DNA from: PALSA-188 sp963720075
GTDB taxonomy: Bacteria > Acidobacteriota > Terriglobia > Terriglobales > Acidobacteriaceae
Direction of reading: 5' to 3'
Length of the DNA stretch: 64,000 nt
Assembly: GCA_963720075.1 (NCBI GenBank)
Contig: CAVREG010000019.1
Location: forward strand, 1,302,001 to 1,366,000
Shown: positions 43,637-52,805 of the stretch, piece after piece
Position numbering within the stretch: position 1 is the stretch's first letter
Layout: every line of letters starts with the position of its first letter
Made by a program: the position numbers and the translations under genes
Notes under the pieces: generated by a model
What the model saw: only the letters and a program-made list of their open reading frames with translations
Told to the model about the DNA's origin: nothing
Database searches by the model: none

Positions 43637-45263
43637 TTATGCGACTCTAGATTCGCCCGGTAGTAGTAGTGTTCCCCTCATCATCTCGGACGCCAGCGGG
43701 TTAAGATAGTTTTCGACGATCCATTGGACGACGGGAACGCAGATAGCGTCACCAAAGCCAAACAATGCCTGGTTTCCCGGCACATCGATCTGATATTCGC
43801 TATCGTTTACGCCTTGTAACCGAGCACACTCAGTCGGGGTCAGCAGTCTGACTTTGTAAGAACCGCGTCCCGCCTTAAACAGTATCTGGCGACCGCTACC
43901 ACCTCGTGGGGTCGCAGGCAACCAGCCAATCCGTCAACACGTAGTTCGGCCATTGACCTGTTCTTACGCATGCGCCGGAACGCGGTCCCGTAAGAGTGCC
44001 GGTTCTGAGAAATCATCTGCTTCGCGGTTCGAAGGTGGGCTGGGCTAAGTTGGTCTAAGAAATAACGCGCTCGGTGGGGAGGCCACCAGCGAGGATCGTC
44101 TTCGTCTAGATACTCGAGGATCGATTCCAGTGGGCCGCTTGAGGGTGAGGTTTGGGGAAGACGGCGGATATTCCATTTCAATTGAGGGTGGCTATTAATG
44201 AATTCCGAGAGTGCTTCTGGTCTCAGTTTGGACGCTGCGACAGGGGCAATATAGGCCTGAGCATTCCCATACTTGGCTATAACAAACAATCGTAGTCGAC
44301 TCTGAGGAGTGAAATCCGCCGCGTTGAGCGCCACAACGTCACAGCAATAACCTAGCTGATTCAGCGCGGTCAGTGCGCTTTCTAGGTCTTTGCCCTTATT
44401 AGACGTTAAGAATCCAATCACGTTCTCTAAGAGTACGAGTGGGGGGCGTTTTCCTTCATCCCACGCAATAGTCTTATTAGGGACCAAAAGGTGCCTGAAT
44501 GCTTACCGTCAAGGCCTGTACGTGCTCCGGCAACCGAAAGGTCATTGCAAGGAAAAGAAGCCGTCATCAAACCGCTCTGAGGTATGTTCTTGGGGACAAG
44601 ATCATGGATACTTCTCGGATCAAGGCCATCAGTACCGAAGTTAGTGCGGTACATTTCCAGCTTCTTAGGGTCGTTATCATTTGCGAAGATGGTTCGCCAG
44701 CCGCTTCGGTGCAGCGCCAAGCGGACTAACCCTATTCCCGCGAAGAATTCAACCGCGGTCCTGTGCGGCAGGGACGAAAATGCGGCTGATTCTGAAATGC
44801 CATCCATGCTTCTCAGAGTGATTTCGACGCATTTGTCCACCGATTTTCGGATGTTGCTTTCCCAAAAGCGCAAAACTCGCCAACCTGAATTCAGCAGTGC
44901 CCTTGTTACTTTAAAGTCTCGATTAACATTCCGAATCAGTTTTTCCGTCCAATAATCCGCATTGTGCACTCCGAATAATTGTGCTTGTACCGACTCAAAT
45001 CCGCGAGTTTGATGCTGGTGGCCGTGCCAAAAATCGCCATCGATAAAGATCACGAGGCCCTTACCGGGTATTACAATGTCCGGCTTCCCGGGGAGATTGG
45101 TGTCGCAAGCGCGAAAAGAGCGAACCCCGGCGGCCCTTAGCGCTTTCTTGAAAATTCTCTCCGGTTCAGTATTCCGGCTGCCCACGCGTTTCATTACGGC
45201 GGAGACCAGCGCAGGTGGACGAACGTCGGACAACATGGTTGGCTGCGCTAGAGAAGTTGTCAT
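43637..45263 (-). pseudogene. Vsr mismatch endonuclease fused to a DNA cytosine-C5 methyltransferase (frameshifted)
   Basis: Residues 1-160 are a Vsr-type endonuclease (MKRVGSRNTEPERIFKKAL, LPGKPDIVIPGKGLVIFIDG, DFWHGH, GWRVLRFWESNI). Then comes a C5-methyltransferase: motif I AVEFFAGIGL, catalytic SFPCNDLSVAG, LLENVIGFL, QSRLRLFVI, LLTPTECARLQG and the final GFGDAICVPVVQW. Two single-base losses break the frame. One is in a C run at 44441-44446 (G on plus), where one more base restores ENAPPLVLLENV. The other is near 43908, where one base restores CLRTPRGGSGRQ. All motifs are otherwise conserved, so recent inactivation, phase variation or sequencing error are all possible. Confidence 0.85.
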
Positions 45264-45441
45264 TGGGTGATCAAAAAGACTTCCGCCTCTATAGTGTCTT
45301 TTGTTCGTGGGATCGTCAAGGTGGAATCAGGTTCCAAAACTTGTGTGTTGCTAAGGAAATCCCCGAACTGCTGCTTCGCGCCACTTTTGATGTGGTCGCT
45401 TTTTAATCGAAATCCCGACAAAGCGAGCGAGCACGAAATAC

Positions 45442-46484
45442 TTAGGCGACGCGCTGCTGCGTTTTAAGCATGGTGAAGAATTCGATCACGATTTCTTCGT
45501 CCCACAGACCTACGCGAGATTCGCTTCGCATGGTGGCTGCGGCTTGCTCGTGGGAACGCGCGGGCTTATACGGACGTGCAGTTCGCAGCGCATCGTAGAC
45601 ATCCGCTACCTGTAGGACTCGGGAAGCAGCGGAATCTCTTCGCCGTGGAGGCGGTCGGGATAACCGCTTCCGTCAGAGTGTTCGTGATGATTACGAATGA
45701 TGGGAAGCACGAGCCGCAGAGATTTCAGAGGCCGGCAAATTTTCTCTCCGGTTACGGGATGCTGCTTCATAATTTCCCATTCTCGCGGAGTGAGATCAGT
45801 TCCCTTCTTCAGGATTTCGTCTGGAACCGCAATCTTTCCCAGATCGTGCAAGTAGCCGCCGCGCCGCAGGGCAACGATTGAGTCCTGGTCAAGACCGAGA
45901 TGTCGTCCCAGGTTTGCCGCGTTTTCTGCGAGGCGCTCGCAGTGGCCCTCGGTGTAGGTGTCGCGGCTCTCGACACTCAGAGCGAGGGTGCAAATTACGG
46001 ACTCGGCCGTCTCCAGTTCGTCGGTGAATTCCTTTAACTTGAGAAGAGACCTAACCCGTGCAAAGAGTTCTTCGGAATAAACGGGCTTGCTTATAAGGTC
46101 ATCAGCGCCGGCTTCAATGGCACGCAGTTTGTCGTCACGGTCGCCGAGCCCTGTCATTAAAACAAACGGTATCAGCCGCGTGGCCGGGTCCTCCTTGAGT
46201 TGGCGGCAGAGTTCGTATCCAGACATACCGGGCATGATTACGTCTGAGAGGATCAGATCGGGAAGACGGCGCCTAATCTCCGCCAACGCTGCTGTCGCGT
46301 CGGATACCGTGATTACGTCGTATCCGGCGCCGGAGAGGAGTTGCAACATCACGCTTGCAAGCTCGGGATTATCATCCACGACCAAAACGCGGGCGAAGTG
46401 CCGATGCAGGATTAATTCGCCCATACTATCGTAAGACTGGGCAACGCTGGAAAAAGTTGTCCGATGCTTTTTTTGCGGAATCAT
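45442..46484 (-). CDS. Response regulator with HD-GYP phosphodiesterase domain (frameshifted near its end)
   Basis: Receiver domain (VLVVDDNPELASVML, phospho-Asp in LILSDVIMPGMSGYE) joined to an HD-GYP domain (YLHDLGKIAVPDEIL, KQHPVTGEKI, NHHEHSDGSGYPD) that should degrade cyclic di-GMP. As read, the frame stops at 45606 after LLPESYR. One extra C at the CCC near 45626 restores the family tail VLQVADVYDALRTARPYKPA through to a stop at 45442-45444. The ATG at 46484 is preferred over an upstream TTG. Likely role: two-component control of c-di-GMP level. Confidence 0.85.
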
Positions 46485-46621
46485 GGCCAATTCGGAAACC
46501 TCTATTGTAAAAGATATTGCGCGTTGGAAAGCCAGACCACAATTCCCAAGTTAGGTACACGGAATCGTTATTGTGTCGTCTGCCCTTGTTTTTTCTCCGA
46601 ATATGCGCCTAATTTTTGGTC

Positions 46622-47317
46622 ATGCATAAATTCTTAAAAGCACTTCCGCTGATCTTGCTGTCGGGATTGTCATTTGGAGCCAGCAAACCGCATGTCATCG
46701 GCTTCGGAAAACCGATCTCCGCCAAATGGTTTGTCGGTCCGGATGAAAGCCAACCCATGGAAATAAAGGTGAGACCTTTATATATAGACACTCGGCTGAA
46801 AGAATTTACCGTTGGCGCGCCTCACGATGTGACTGACCATCTTTTTGTAGTGCGAGGCGCCTTTCGCTTGAATGATGCCCTGCCCGACGAGCACATTTCC
46901 TCGCCGAGATGGCGATGGCAGCGTGGAGGATGGTTGCTGGTGGATCGGGCCTCAGGGCACGTCTCGCAAATTGTTCTGCCTGAATTTGACACTTACTATT
47001 CCGCGTCGAGTTGGTATCGGGATTATGTCGCGTATTGCGGCCCGTCGGAGGATGGGAAAAAACTTTATGCCATCGTGGCCCAGATTGGCCAGCGCAAGCC
47101 AATTCTAAAAAAATCGCTTGGGCCGGTCTTGGTGACTGACGCTGGGAGTAATTCGCCGAAAAATGATTTGCCTGATTCGGAATGTCCCGCACCGACATGG
47201 CAACGTGAACCGTCGCGGGTTACATTCGCGCCAAAGGGAGAAGCATTCACTTACTCGATCCGAGGCCACGCTGCGGAAGTGCTCACTGTGAGCGACGATG
47301 ATTCAGGAACTGAGTAG
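46622..47317 (+). CDS. Exported protein of unknown function
   Basis: 231 residues from the ATG at 46622 (MHKFLKALPLILLSGLSFGAS), with a signal peptide. The mature part has GFGKPISAKWFVG, RPLYIDTRLKEFTVGAPHDV, a Trp-rich WRWQRGGWLLVDRASGHVSQ and SSWYRDYVAYCGPSEDGKKLYAIVAQ. It looks like a beta-propeller or WD-like fragment, but I cannot name the family. Its last 67 bases overlap the convergent rhomboid gene. Confidence 0.65.
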   Translation: MHKFLKALPLILLSGLSFGASKPHVIGFGKPISAKWFVGPDESQPMEIKVRPLYIDTRLKEFTVGAPHDVTDHLFVVRGAFRLNDALPDEHISSPRWRWQRGGWLLVDRASGHVSQIVLPEFDTYYSASSWYRDYVAYCGPSEDGKKLYAIVAQIGQRKPILKKSLGPVLVTDAGSNSPKNDLPDSECPAPTWQREPSRVTFAPKGEAFTYSIRGHAAEVLTVSDDDSGTE

Positions 47318-48219
47318 CAATCACGTTGATTTGCGTGAACACAGATTGGCCAATTCAGGCGGGCCGAGGGCAACTCAGGTACGCTTTTATTTTCATTCTT
47401 ATGTTTTAGGAAACTGAAGAGCATAAACAGGATTATGGCGGTCACAGCGAAAACGCCCCAATTCCAGCGACTGCGCACATCGGGCGAATCCGTGAGATGC
47501 CTGGCTAAAGCCGCTCCAAGAGCAAGTCCGATCAATAGCCCTCCAATATGCGCGGAGTTGTCTATGTTGGCTCCAACGGCTCCGAACAGAAGGTTATAAC
47601 CCGCGAAGGCTACCAAACTTTTCATGGTCCCGCGTGTTGCTTGCTTCGGAATGGGGAGCTTGCCGAGATAGAGCGCAGTGATCAGCGCACCCGCTAACCC
47701 AAAGATCGCTCCGGAAGCGCCGGCCCCGACAACTAAAGGATGCCACAAGAGGCTCGCCAAACTTCCTGCAATTCCGCACGCCGTATAAGTGAGCACGTAC
47801 GTCCAGCGGTCAAAAATTCGTTCGGCCAAAATACCTAGATTCCAAAGACACCACATATTCAGCCCAATGTGGATGATCCCAATATGAAGATAGTTCGAGG
47901 TCAGAATCCGCCACGGTTGCGCTCCGAGGGACAAGGGTCCCCAATCCCCACCCCATTTCAGCAATTGCGCAATGGTGGGATTCTCGAGAGGAACGCCGGA
48001 GAGAAGCATCATGACGAAAACGGCGGCGTTTAGTCCAACGAGTACGGTGGTTACAGGCGGATATCCACGCGCAACCGCCCGAGGCTGAGGCGCGGGAGTG
48101 GCGACTGATCCCGTGGTCGTCATCTGGATAGCGTTCGAGCGGCAATCCTGACAGACGTTGCCCCGGCTGCCAAACAATGATGTTCGGAGTTCACGCCCGC
48201 AACTGATGCAATTGGCCAT
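47251..48219 (-). CDS. Rhomboid-family intramembrane serine protease
   Basis: 322 residues. An N-terminal zinc-ribbon-like segment (CISCGREL, CQDC) precedes six or so membrane helices. Catalytic Ser is in GAGASGAIFGL and catalytic His in NSAHIGGLLIG; the HIGIIHIGLNMWCLWNLG loop and ERIFDRW are typical. The last 50 residues are unlike the family and are encoded antisense to the 46622 gene's 3' end, so the stop may have drifted. The substrate is unknown. Confidence 0.9.
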   Translation of the reverse strand: MANCISCGRELRTSLFGSRGNVCQDCRSNAIQMTTTGSVATPAPQPRAVARGYPPVTTVLVGLNAAVFVMMLLSGVPLENPTIAQLLKWGGDWGPLSLGAQPWRILTSNYLHIGIIHIGLNMWCLWNLGILAERIFDRWTYVLTYTACGIAGSLASLLWHPLVVGAGASGAIFGLAGALITALYLGKLPIPKQATRGTMKSLVAFAGYNLLFGAVGANIDNSAHIGGLLIGLALGAALARHLTDSPDVRSRWNWGVFAVTAIILFMLFSFLKHKNENKSVPELPSARLNWPICVHANQRDCYSVPESSSLTVSTSAAWPRIE

Positions 48220-48322
48220 TCAAGAATTCAGAACGCCTAGACTATCATCCGGTGCGGAAATTGGTTGGGAGCGCCGCAGAGAAATAACACGATGGGTCTT
48301 CGCAGGACCAAAAAGCAAGTTG

Positions 48323-49274
48323 CTATTTAACCGTATTCAAAACTGGCATTTTCTCGAGTTTCATCCGCGATTTTACTTTGGCGCTGGTCACCAATACTAC
48401 GGACGTGATCACAATTGCGCTTCCCGCCAGGATATATTTGTCAACTTTTTCGTGTAACAGCAGCCACCCCAGAAAGACCGCCACAATTGGATTGACATAG
48501 GCATACGTCGAAACCTTCGACGTACTGGCGTGATTCAAGAGCCATATGTAAGCGGTGTATCCTATCCACGACCCACAAATAATAAGGTATAGAATTGCGC
48601 CGATCCCGGGCGAAGTCCACACCGCACGAGAAAAATCGCGCAAGCTGGCGGCAATCAGCAGGCACACCAGTCCCGCTGCGATTATTTGCCAGGCGGTCGC
48701 CGAGAATGGATCTACGGTTTCTGATTTCCATTTTTTGGCCAGCACCGACCCCAATGCCCAGCTAAATGCTCCGCCAAGTAAACTGAGCGATGCCCACAAT
48801 TGCACACGTCCGAATGAGCTGGTAGCGGTCAAGTCCGGCCACAGCAGGACGATCATCCCAATGATGCCTAAGGCAAGCCCTGCTTTTCCGAGGAATGGCA
48901 CATCGTGATCGCCCAGCAGCAACCTGTCCAATATTAGGAACCACAATGGGATAATCGCGACGATCAGAGCCGCAAGGCCCGAACCGATGTGAGTTTCCGC
49001 ATAAGCGAGGGTGAGATTTCCCCCCCACGAGCAGCAATACTCCGAGTATCGCCATGCGTGCCAGCTCCGCCGAGGGATAGATAATTTTGCGTCCTCGAAT
49101 CCCGCAAAATGCGAGCATGAATCCGCCCGCAACTACAAAGCGAATGCCGCACATTAACGCAGGCGGAATCTGTTTCACCGCGATGTCAATGGCGAGATAA
49201 GTTGATCCCCAGAAAAAGTAAACCAATCCGAAGGCAAGAATGACACTCCACCGCGATGTGGGATTGGGAGACAT
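48323..49274 (-). CDS. EamA/DMT-family transporter (frameshifted)
   Basis: Two overlapping frames together give a ten-helix drug/metabolite transporter: MSPNPTSRWSVILAFGLVYF with FWGSTYLAIDIAVKQIPPAL, then NLTLAYAETHIGSGLAALIV through WIGYTAYIWLLNHASTSKVS and YAYVNPIVAVFLGWLLLHEK. The frames meet at a run of seven G (plus-strand C at 49020-49026); six G would restore VGGNLTLAYAE. Unlike its neighbours this is a one-base gain. The substrate is unknown. tRNA-fMet lies 250 bases upstream on the other strand. Confidence 0.83.
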
Positions 49275-49492
49275 GATTACGAAGGCTGCTAAATAAGATA
49301 AGAGTGGAGGAATGTTATTTACGATTCAAACCCTGCGCCAGGGACGGATACGATAAGTCATCTTTCATCTTCATAATGCGTGACTTGACTAAAGGACAGG
49401 CAACCGACGAGCCGTCATTCAATTTTCAATTTCGTTCGCGTAATTTCGTGTGAAGTCCGCGCCGTTTGGGTCCACCGAGCGACCGCGATCAA

Positions 49493-49521
49493 TTGACGCT
49501 ACGGGATGCGGTTGTTATCAT
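49493..49521 (+). promoter_or_regulatory. Sigma-70 promoter for initiator tRNA
   Basis: TTGACG (49493) and TATCAT (49516) with a 17-base spacer. The tRNA begins 6 bases after the -10 box, at the expected transcription start. Confidence 0.7.
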
Positions 49522-49526
49522 GAATT

Positions 49527-49603
<77 letters not shown>

Positions 49604-49662
49604 ACGACATCATAAAGTTACGGGCAATTGGGCACTTGTAACGACGTCCAAAACTGTCCAAT

Positions 49663-49696
49663 AAGGGGAACTGCCTCACAGTTCCTCTTATTTATT
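49663..49696 (+). terminator. Terminator after tRNA-fMet
   Basis: An 11-bp stem AAGGGGAACTG/CAGTTCCTCTT with a CCTCA loop, one G-T pair, followed by ATTTATT. It is 60 bases beyond the tRNA. Confidence 0.75.
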
Positions 49697-49765
49697 GGAT
49701 GGAGAGCTCTTCACGTTGCTGGGAGGGTCAGACCCAAAAACGCTGGCTGGAACCTCGACTCTGGT

Positions 49766-50551
49766 TTAGAGATCGAGCGTGATCCAGGTTGGGGCGTGGT
49801 CGCTCGCGTTTTCTTGGCCGCGCGCCCATCGGTCAACACCGCCGTCCACGAGCGGTCCGACAAATTCGGAGACAGCAGAAAGTGATCGAGTCGCATGCCT
49901 TTGTCCTTCTGCCAGCGTTCAAATTTGTAATCCCAGAATGTCCAGAGCGGCCCCTCCGGACGCAGCTTCCGCAACGCGTCCGTCCAGCCCTGAGCCAGCA
50001 AACGCGCAAAGGCCTCGCGGCTTTTGGGCTGTATCAAAGCATTGCCATCCAACGATCGAGTCGGATAGATGTCCTGCGGTGTCGGCACAACATTGTAGTC
50101 ACCAGCCAGCACCACTGGCGCGCCGCTCGCCATGAGTTCGGATGCGTGAGCAATGAGGCGCTCAAACCATGCCAGCTTGTAATTGAATTTCGGTCCCGGC
50201 TGCGGATTCCCATTGGGCAGGTAGATAGAAGTGATCAGCACTCCCTAACCGCCGCCTCAATGTAGCGAGCTTGCCGATCTTCATTATTATTACTCGCAGA
50301 ATTTCCCGGCAAGCTCGTACGCGTCACCACGGGAAGCTGATTTCGCGCGAGGATGGCCACGCCATTCCACGACCGCTCCCCTAGCCAGACCGCCTCGTAC
50401 CCGACCCTCCGAAGTGCATTCACAGGAAGCGCTCCCTGCTCAGCCTTCAGCTCTTGGAGACTAACCACGTCCGGCTCACTTTCGCCAACCAAGCCAGCAG
50501 GTTATCGAGCCGCTTATTGATGTTGTTAATGTTGAAACTGGCGACTTTCAC
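49766..50551 (-). pseudogene. xthA: Exodeoxyribonuclease III (three frame disruptions)
   Basis: Spread over three frames is a complete AP endonuclease/exonuclease III: GTG start at 50551 with KVASFNINNINKRLDNLLAW, then PDVVSLQELKAE and GERSWNGVAILAR, RYIEAAV, then SIYLPNGNPQPGPKFNYKLA, LAGDYNVVPT, TFWDYKFERW, and a final ASDHAPTWITLDL ending at 49766. Single-base losses lie near 50485, 50245 and 49815. All catalytic blocks are conserved. Either the gene decayed very recently or the sequence has errors here. Confidence 0.85.
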
Positions 50552-50670
50552 CTAGTCCCTTTCCGCGGTTCATCTTCTCTGGTAGCTGGGAGCCTCAGTT
50601 AGCGCGGTGACGGCTAGGCTGGGCCAGCTCCAAGTTTGGTTTTGAAACCCGAAACCAAGCGAATCGACTA

Positions 50671-50747
50671 TTGACATAGAATGATACACTGGTAATGTAC
50701 GTATCTATACTTAACCATAGCCATATCGCAGCATTGAGTCTATACTC
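50671..50747 (+). promoter_or_regulatory. Putative promoter and operator of the small-HTH/TIR operon
   Basis: TTGACA at 50671 with a weak -10 (TAATGT, 16-base spacer). Between it and the first gene are two copies of TCTATACT (50704 and 50739), the second inside the palindrome GAGT-CTAT-ACTC (50736-50747). A TTGGTTT/AAACCAA pair (50636-50658) lies just upstream. Such sites could be bound by the encoded HTH proteins (inference). Confidence 0.4.
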
Positions 50748-50780
50748 GCTGTAGGATATTACTTAACAGTCAACTTCACA

Positions 50781-51005
50781 ATGAGCACAAGCGATCACAA
50801 TACGCGTTCAATCGAGAGAAAACTCAACGTCATCATCTCCCTACTGCTGAGAATCGCTAACAGCGGGAGTGATCTGACGTTAAAAGAGCAGGTCCGAAAC
50901 TTGGCCTCATTCGGCCTTTCATCTCCCGAGATCGCGGAGATTGTCGGGAAGAAGGTTGGGTATGTGAGTAAGGAATTGTCGATCCTCAAGAGAGAAGCCA
51001 CCTAG
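50781..51005 (+). CDS. Tiny helix-turn-helix protein A
   Basis: 74 residues: a short polar N-terminus, an amphipathic helix (IERKLNVIISLLLRIAN) and a helix-turn-helix segment LASFGLSSPEIAEIVGKKVG followed by a basic YVSKELSILKRE helix. The shape resembles the -35-binding region 4 of sigma factors or phage-type small repressors. First gene of a plus-strand operon; the next gene starts 3 bases after its stop. No clear Shine-Dalgarno is visible. I do not know a named family for it. Confidence 0.7.
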   Translation: MSTSDHNTRSIERKLNVIISLLLRIANSGSDLTLKEQVRNLASFGLSSPEIAEIVGKKVGYVSKELSILKREAT

Positions 51006-51008
51006 ACC

Positions 51009-51218
51009 ATGGAAAACGACCTTCTTCAGTCGATATCCCGCCGCCTCGGAGTGCTGATCGCGCTCCAAATGAAAGCTCAATCGGAAGACTTTTCCACTAC
51101 CGAAGGTGTGGAGCTTCTTTCACGTTTCGGAATGCCCAATAACGAAATCGCAGAACTGCTAAACACGTCTTCCAACACTGTGAACGTTATCAAGAACCGA
51201 ATAAAGAAGCGGAAATAA
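51009..51218 (+). CDS. Tiny helix-turn-helix protein B
   Basis: 69 residues, the same plan as protein A: ISRRLGVLIALQMKA helix, then VELLSRFGMPNNEIAELLNT and SSNTVNVIKNRIKKRK. The FG(L/M)(S/P)xxEIAE(I/L)(V/L) core is shared with A, so the two are diverged paralogues. It is 3 bases from both neighbours, implying coupled translation. Confidence 0.7.
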   Translation: MENDLLQSISRRLGVLIALQMKAQSEDFSTTEGVELLSRFGMPNNEIAELLNTSSNTVNVIKNRIKKRK

Positions 51219-51221
51219 GCG

Positions 51222-51428
51222 ATGGACGACAAGATCGGCAAAAAGATTGACGAGCTGAAATCTTCTGTTGATCTGCTGGCACTCATCGAGCTCTGCAAGC
51301 TCGGTGCGAGCCGCGGCGATGTGCGCGAAGTATTTGGAACCTTAGACAATAATCTTTTTGCGAAAGTTAACACAATCATTAGTAAAAGGAAGCGGGATTC
51401 CAAGCAATATGCCGAAAAAGAAAAGTGA
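51222..51428 (+). CDS. Tiny helix-turn-helix-like protein C
   Basis: 68 residues: KIDELKSSVDLLALIELCKL, then GASRGDVREVFGTLDNNLFA and a basic VNTIISKRKRDSKQYAEKEK tail. Spacing of hydrophobic residues matches A and B, but the recognition helix is less canonical. Its end overlaps the start of gene D by 20 bases. Confidence 0.65.
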   Translation: MDDKIGKKIDELKSSVDLLALIELCKLGASRGDVREVFGTLDNNLFAKVNTIISKRKRDSKQYAEKEK

Positions 51429-51591
51429 CAGACTTGAACCGATGGAAGAGATTGGACCTCATATTTTTGGCTACCGTGAACCGGGAGTTAAGGCCAAGGA
51501 TATTGCCGCCATTCTCGAGGTGGATCCCGCCATAATCAGCCGCCTACTTTCCCCGGCGAAATCAAAAAAGCAGAGACACACCGCAGAATAA
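51409..51591 (+). CDS. Tiny helix-turn-helix protein D
   Basis: 60 residues: basic start MPKKKSDRLEPMEEIGPHIF, then GYREPGVKAKDIAAILEVDP and AIISRLLSPAKSKKQ, a compact HTH with a DIAAILEVDPAIISRLL core. Starts inside gene C in another frame and ends 6 bases before the winged-helix/AlbA gene. Confidence 0.65.
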   Translation: MPKKKSDRLEPMEEIGPHIFGYREPGVKAKDIAAILEVDPAIISRLLSPAKSKKQRHTAE

Positions 51592-51597
51592 CAGCCC

Positions 51598-52381
51598 ATG
51601 GAACTCCAAGAGCTGGTTGCGAGAGCACGACTTCTATTTGAAGATGCAGGAAAGCGGCATCGTGTCTTCGAGTTGATAAATGGGAAGCGGTCTGCAAAGG
51701 AAATCGCACAAAGAGCCGGGAAAAATCTTTCCGGGACTTTGCACGACTTACAAAAAATGCGCGACATGGGGCTGATAGTTCCACGGCAGGACGGTAGTGG
51801 ATCTGTAATGAAACGCGACAATTCCATTGTGTACGAACGCGCACCCCTGATGAAGCATCTATCGAGTTCTTACTTCAAGTCGCCGGAGACTCGTCAAAAA
51901 GAAGCCCCAGGCAGGGTCGAAACGACTAAAAACGCGTGGCCTCTCCGCTGTTTCCACACCTTCGATCGAAGAAACACTCGACATTTGCAACGCTGGTGAG
52001 GATCAACTCTATGAGTTTAAAGCTGCGGCGTGGGCAGATAAACTCGCGAAGGAGATCTGCGCGTTCGCTAATACAAAGATGGGGGGAATCATCTTTTACG
52101 GTGTGGAAGATGATGGGTCAATCGCGGGTCGGATATGACGAAGCAACGCTTTGATCAGATGCTTCAAAACAGCGTCAAGCATAACGTGACGGCCACGCCA
52201 GTCATTAGGTTAGTCGCTCAGGATGTTCTTGGCTATAAGATCATTTCGATCGCGTGCCACCCTGGAATAGGCGTGAGGTTCATCACTTCCAAGATGGAGT
52301 CTACATCCGTCGCGGAACCAACGTTTTAAGACAAAGGCGGATGAGACACGAAAACTGCACGATGGGGCGTACGTCATCTGA
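51598..52381 (+). pseudogene. Winged-helix + AlbA/Schlafen-like domain protein (four frame disruptions)
   Basis: The N-terminal 100 residues are a winged helix (HRVFELINGKRSAKEIAQRA, LSGTLHDLQKMRDMGLIVPR, IVYERAPLMKHLSSSYF). Other frames continue with an AlbA_2-type domain: EDQLYEFKAAAWADKLAKEI, CAFANTKMGGIIFYGVEDDG, SDMTKQRFDQMLQNSVKHN, then PWNRREVHHFQDGVYIRRGT and a DETRKLHDGAYVI end. Single-base losses near 51885, 52128, 52262 and 52333 separate the pieces. AlbA_2 proteins often pair with HTH domains and occur in defence and regulatory loci. Confidence 0.75.
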
Positions 52382-52399
52382 CCTGTTGCACGGGGGAGC

Positions 52400-52579
52400 G
52401 TGGATGAAAGCCAAGTCAGTCGTCAAACTCCGATAATGAACTAGTAGGTCTCTTGAAGAAGCTTTTGGCGCTGCAACTGTTTCAACTGGGTGTGCCGCAG
52501 ATAACCATTAAGGATGGTGTGGGTCTCAGCATCAATGTTGTGAATGACCTATTGAAAGGCATCAAGAAAAAATGGCTAA
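52400..52579 (+). CDS. Tiny helix-turn-helix-like protein F (frame uncertain)
   Basis: GTG at 52400 behind GGGGGAG. One missing base near 52431 would join DESQVSRQTP to DNELVGLLKKLLALQLFQLG and VPQITIKDGVGLSINVVNDL, then LKGIKK. With one A fewer in the run at 52566-52572 it would end KNG-stop, overlapping the next ATG (ATGGCTAA). About 58 residues with the same helix-plus-HTH shape as A-D. Confidence 0.5.
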
Positions 52580-52768
52580 CAAACCGAACCCTAGCAAGAT
52601 CGCCGATACGACGAACGCATCGTGGATCTGATCGAGAGATTAGGCGCAATTGCCCTTTATCTTCAAACCGACATGGACCATCACTCGATCGCCCGACGTC
52701 TCGGGATGGGGACGCAACGCGTGACCGCAATCTTGAAGGGGCTGAAGAAGGGCAAGCATCAAGGCTAA
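52572..52768 (+). CDS. Tiny helix-turn-helix protein G (frameshifted)
   Basis: ATG at 52572 gives MANKPNPSKIA. After one missing base near 52606 the frame continues YDERIVDLIERLGAIALYLQ, then TDMDHHSIARRLGMGTQRVT and AILKGLKKGKHQG to a stop at 52766. The HHSIARRLGMGTQRVTAILKG part is a clear HTH. About 66 residues. A sibling of the other small proteins in this operon. Confidence 0.55.
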
Positions 52769-52805
52769 GAAAGGAAGCACGACCTAGTCTCGGGCAAGAA
52801 TAGTG

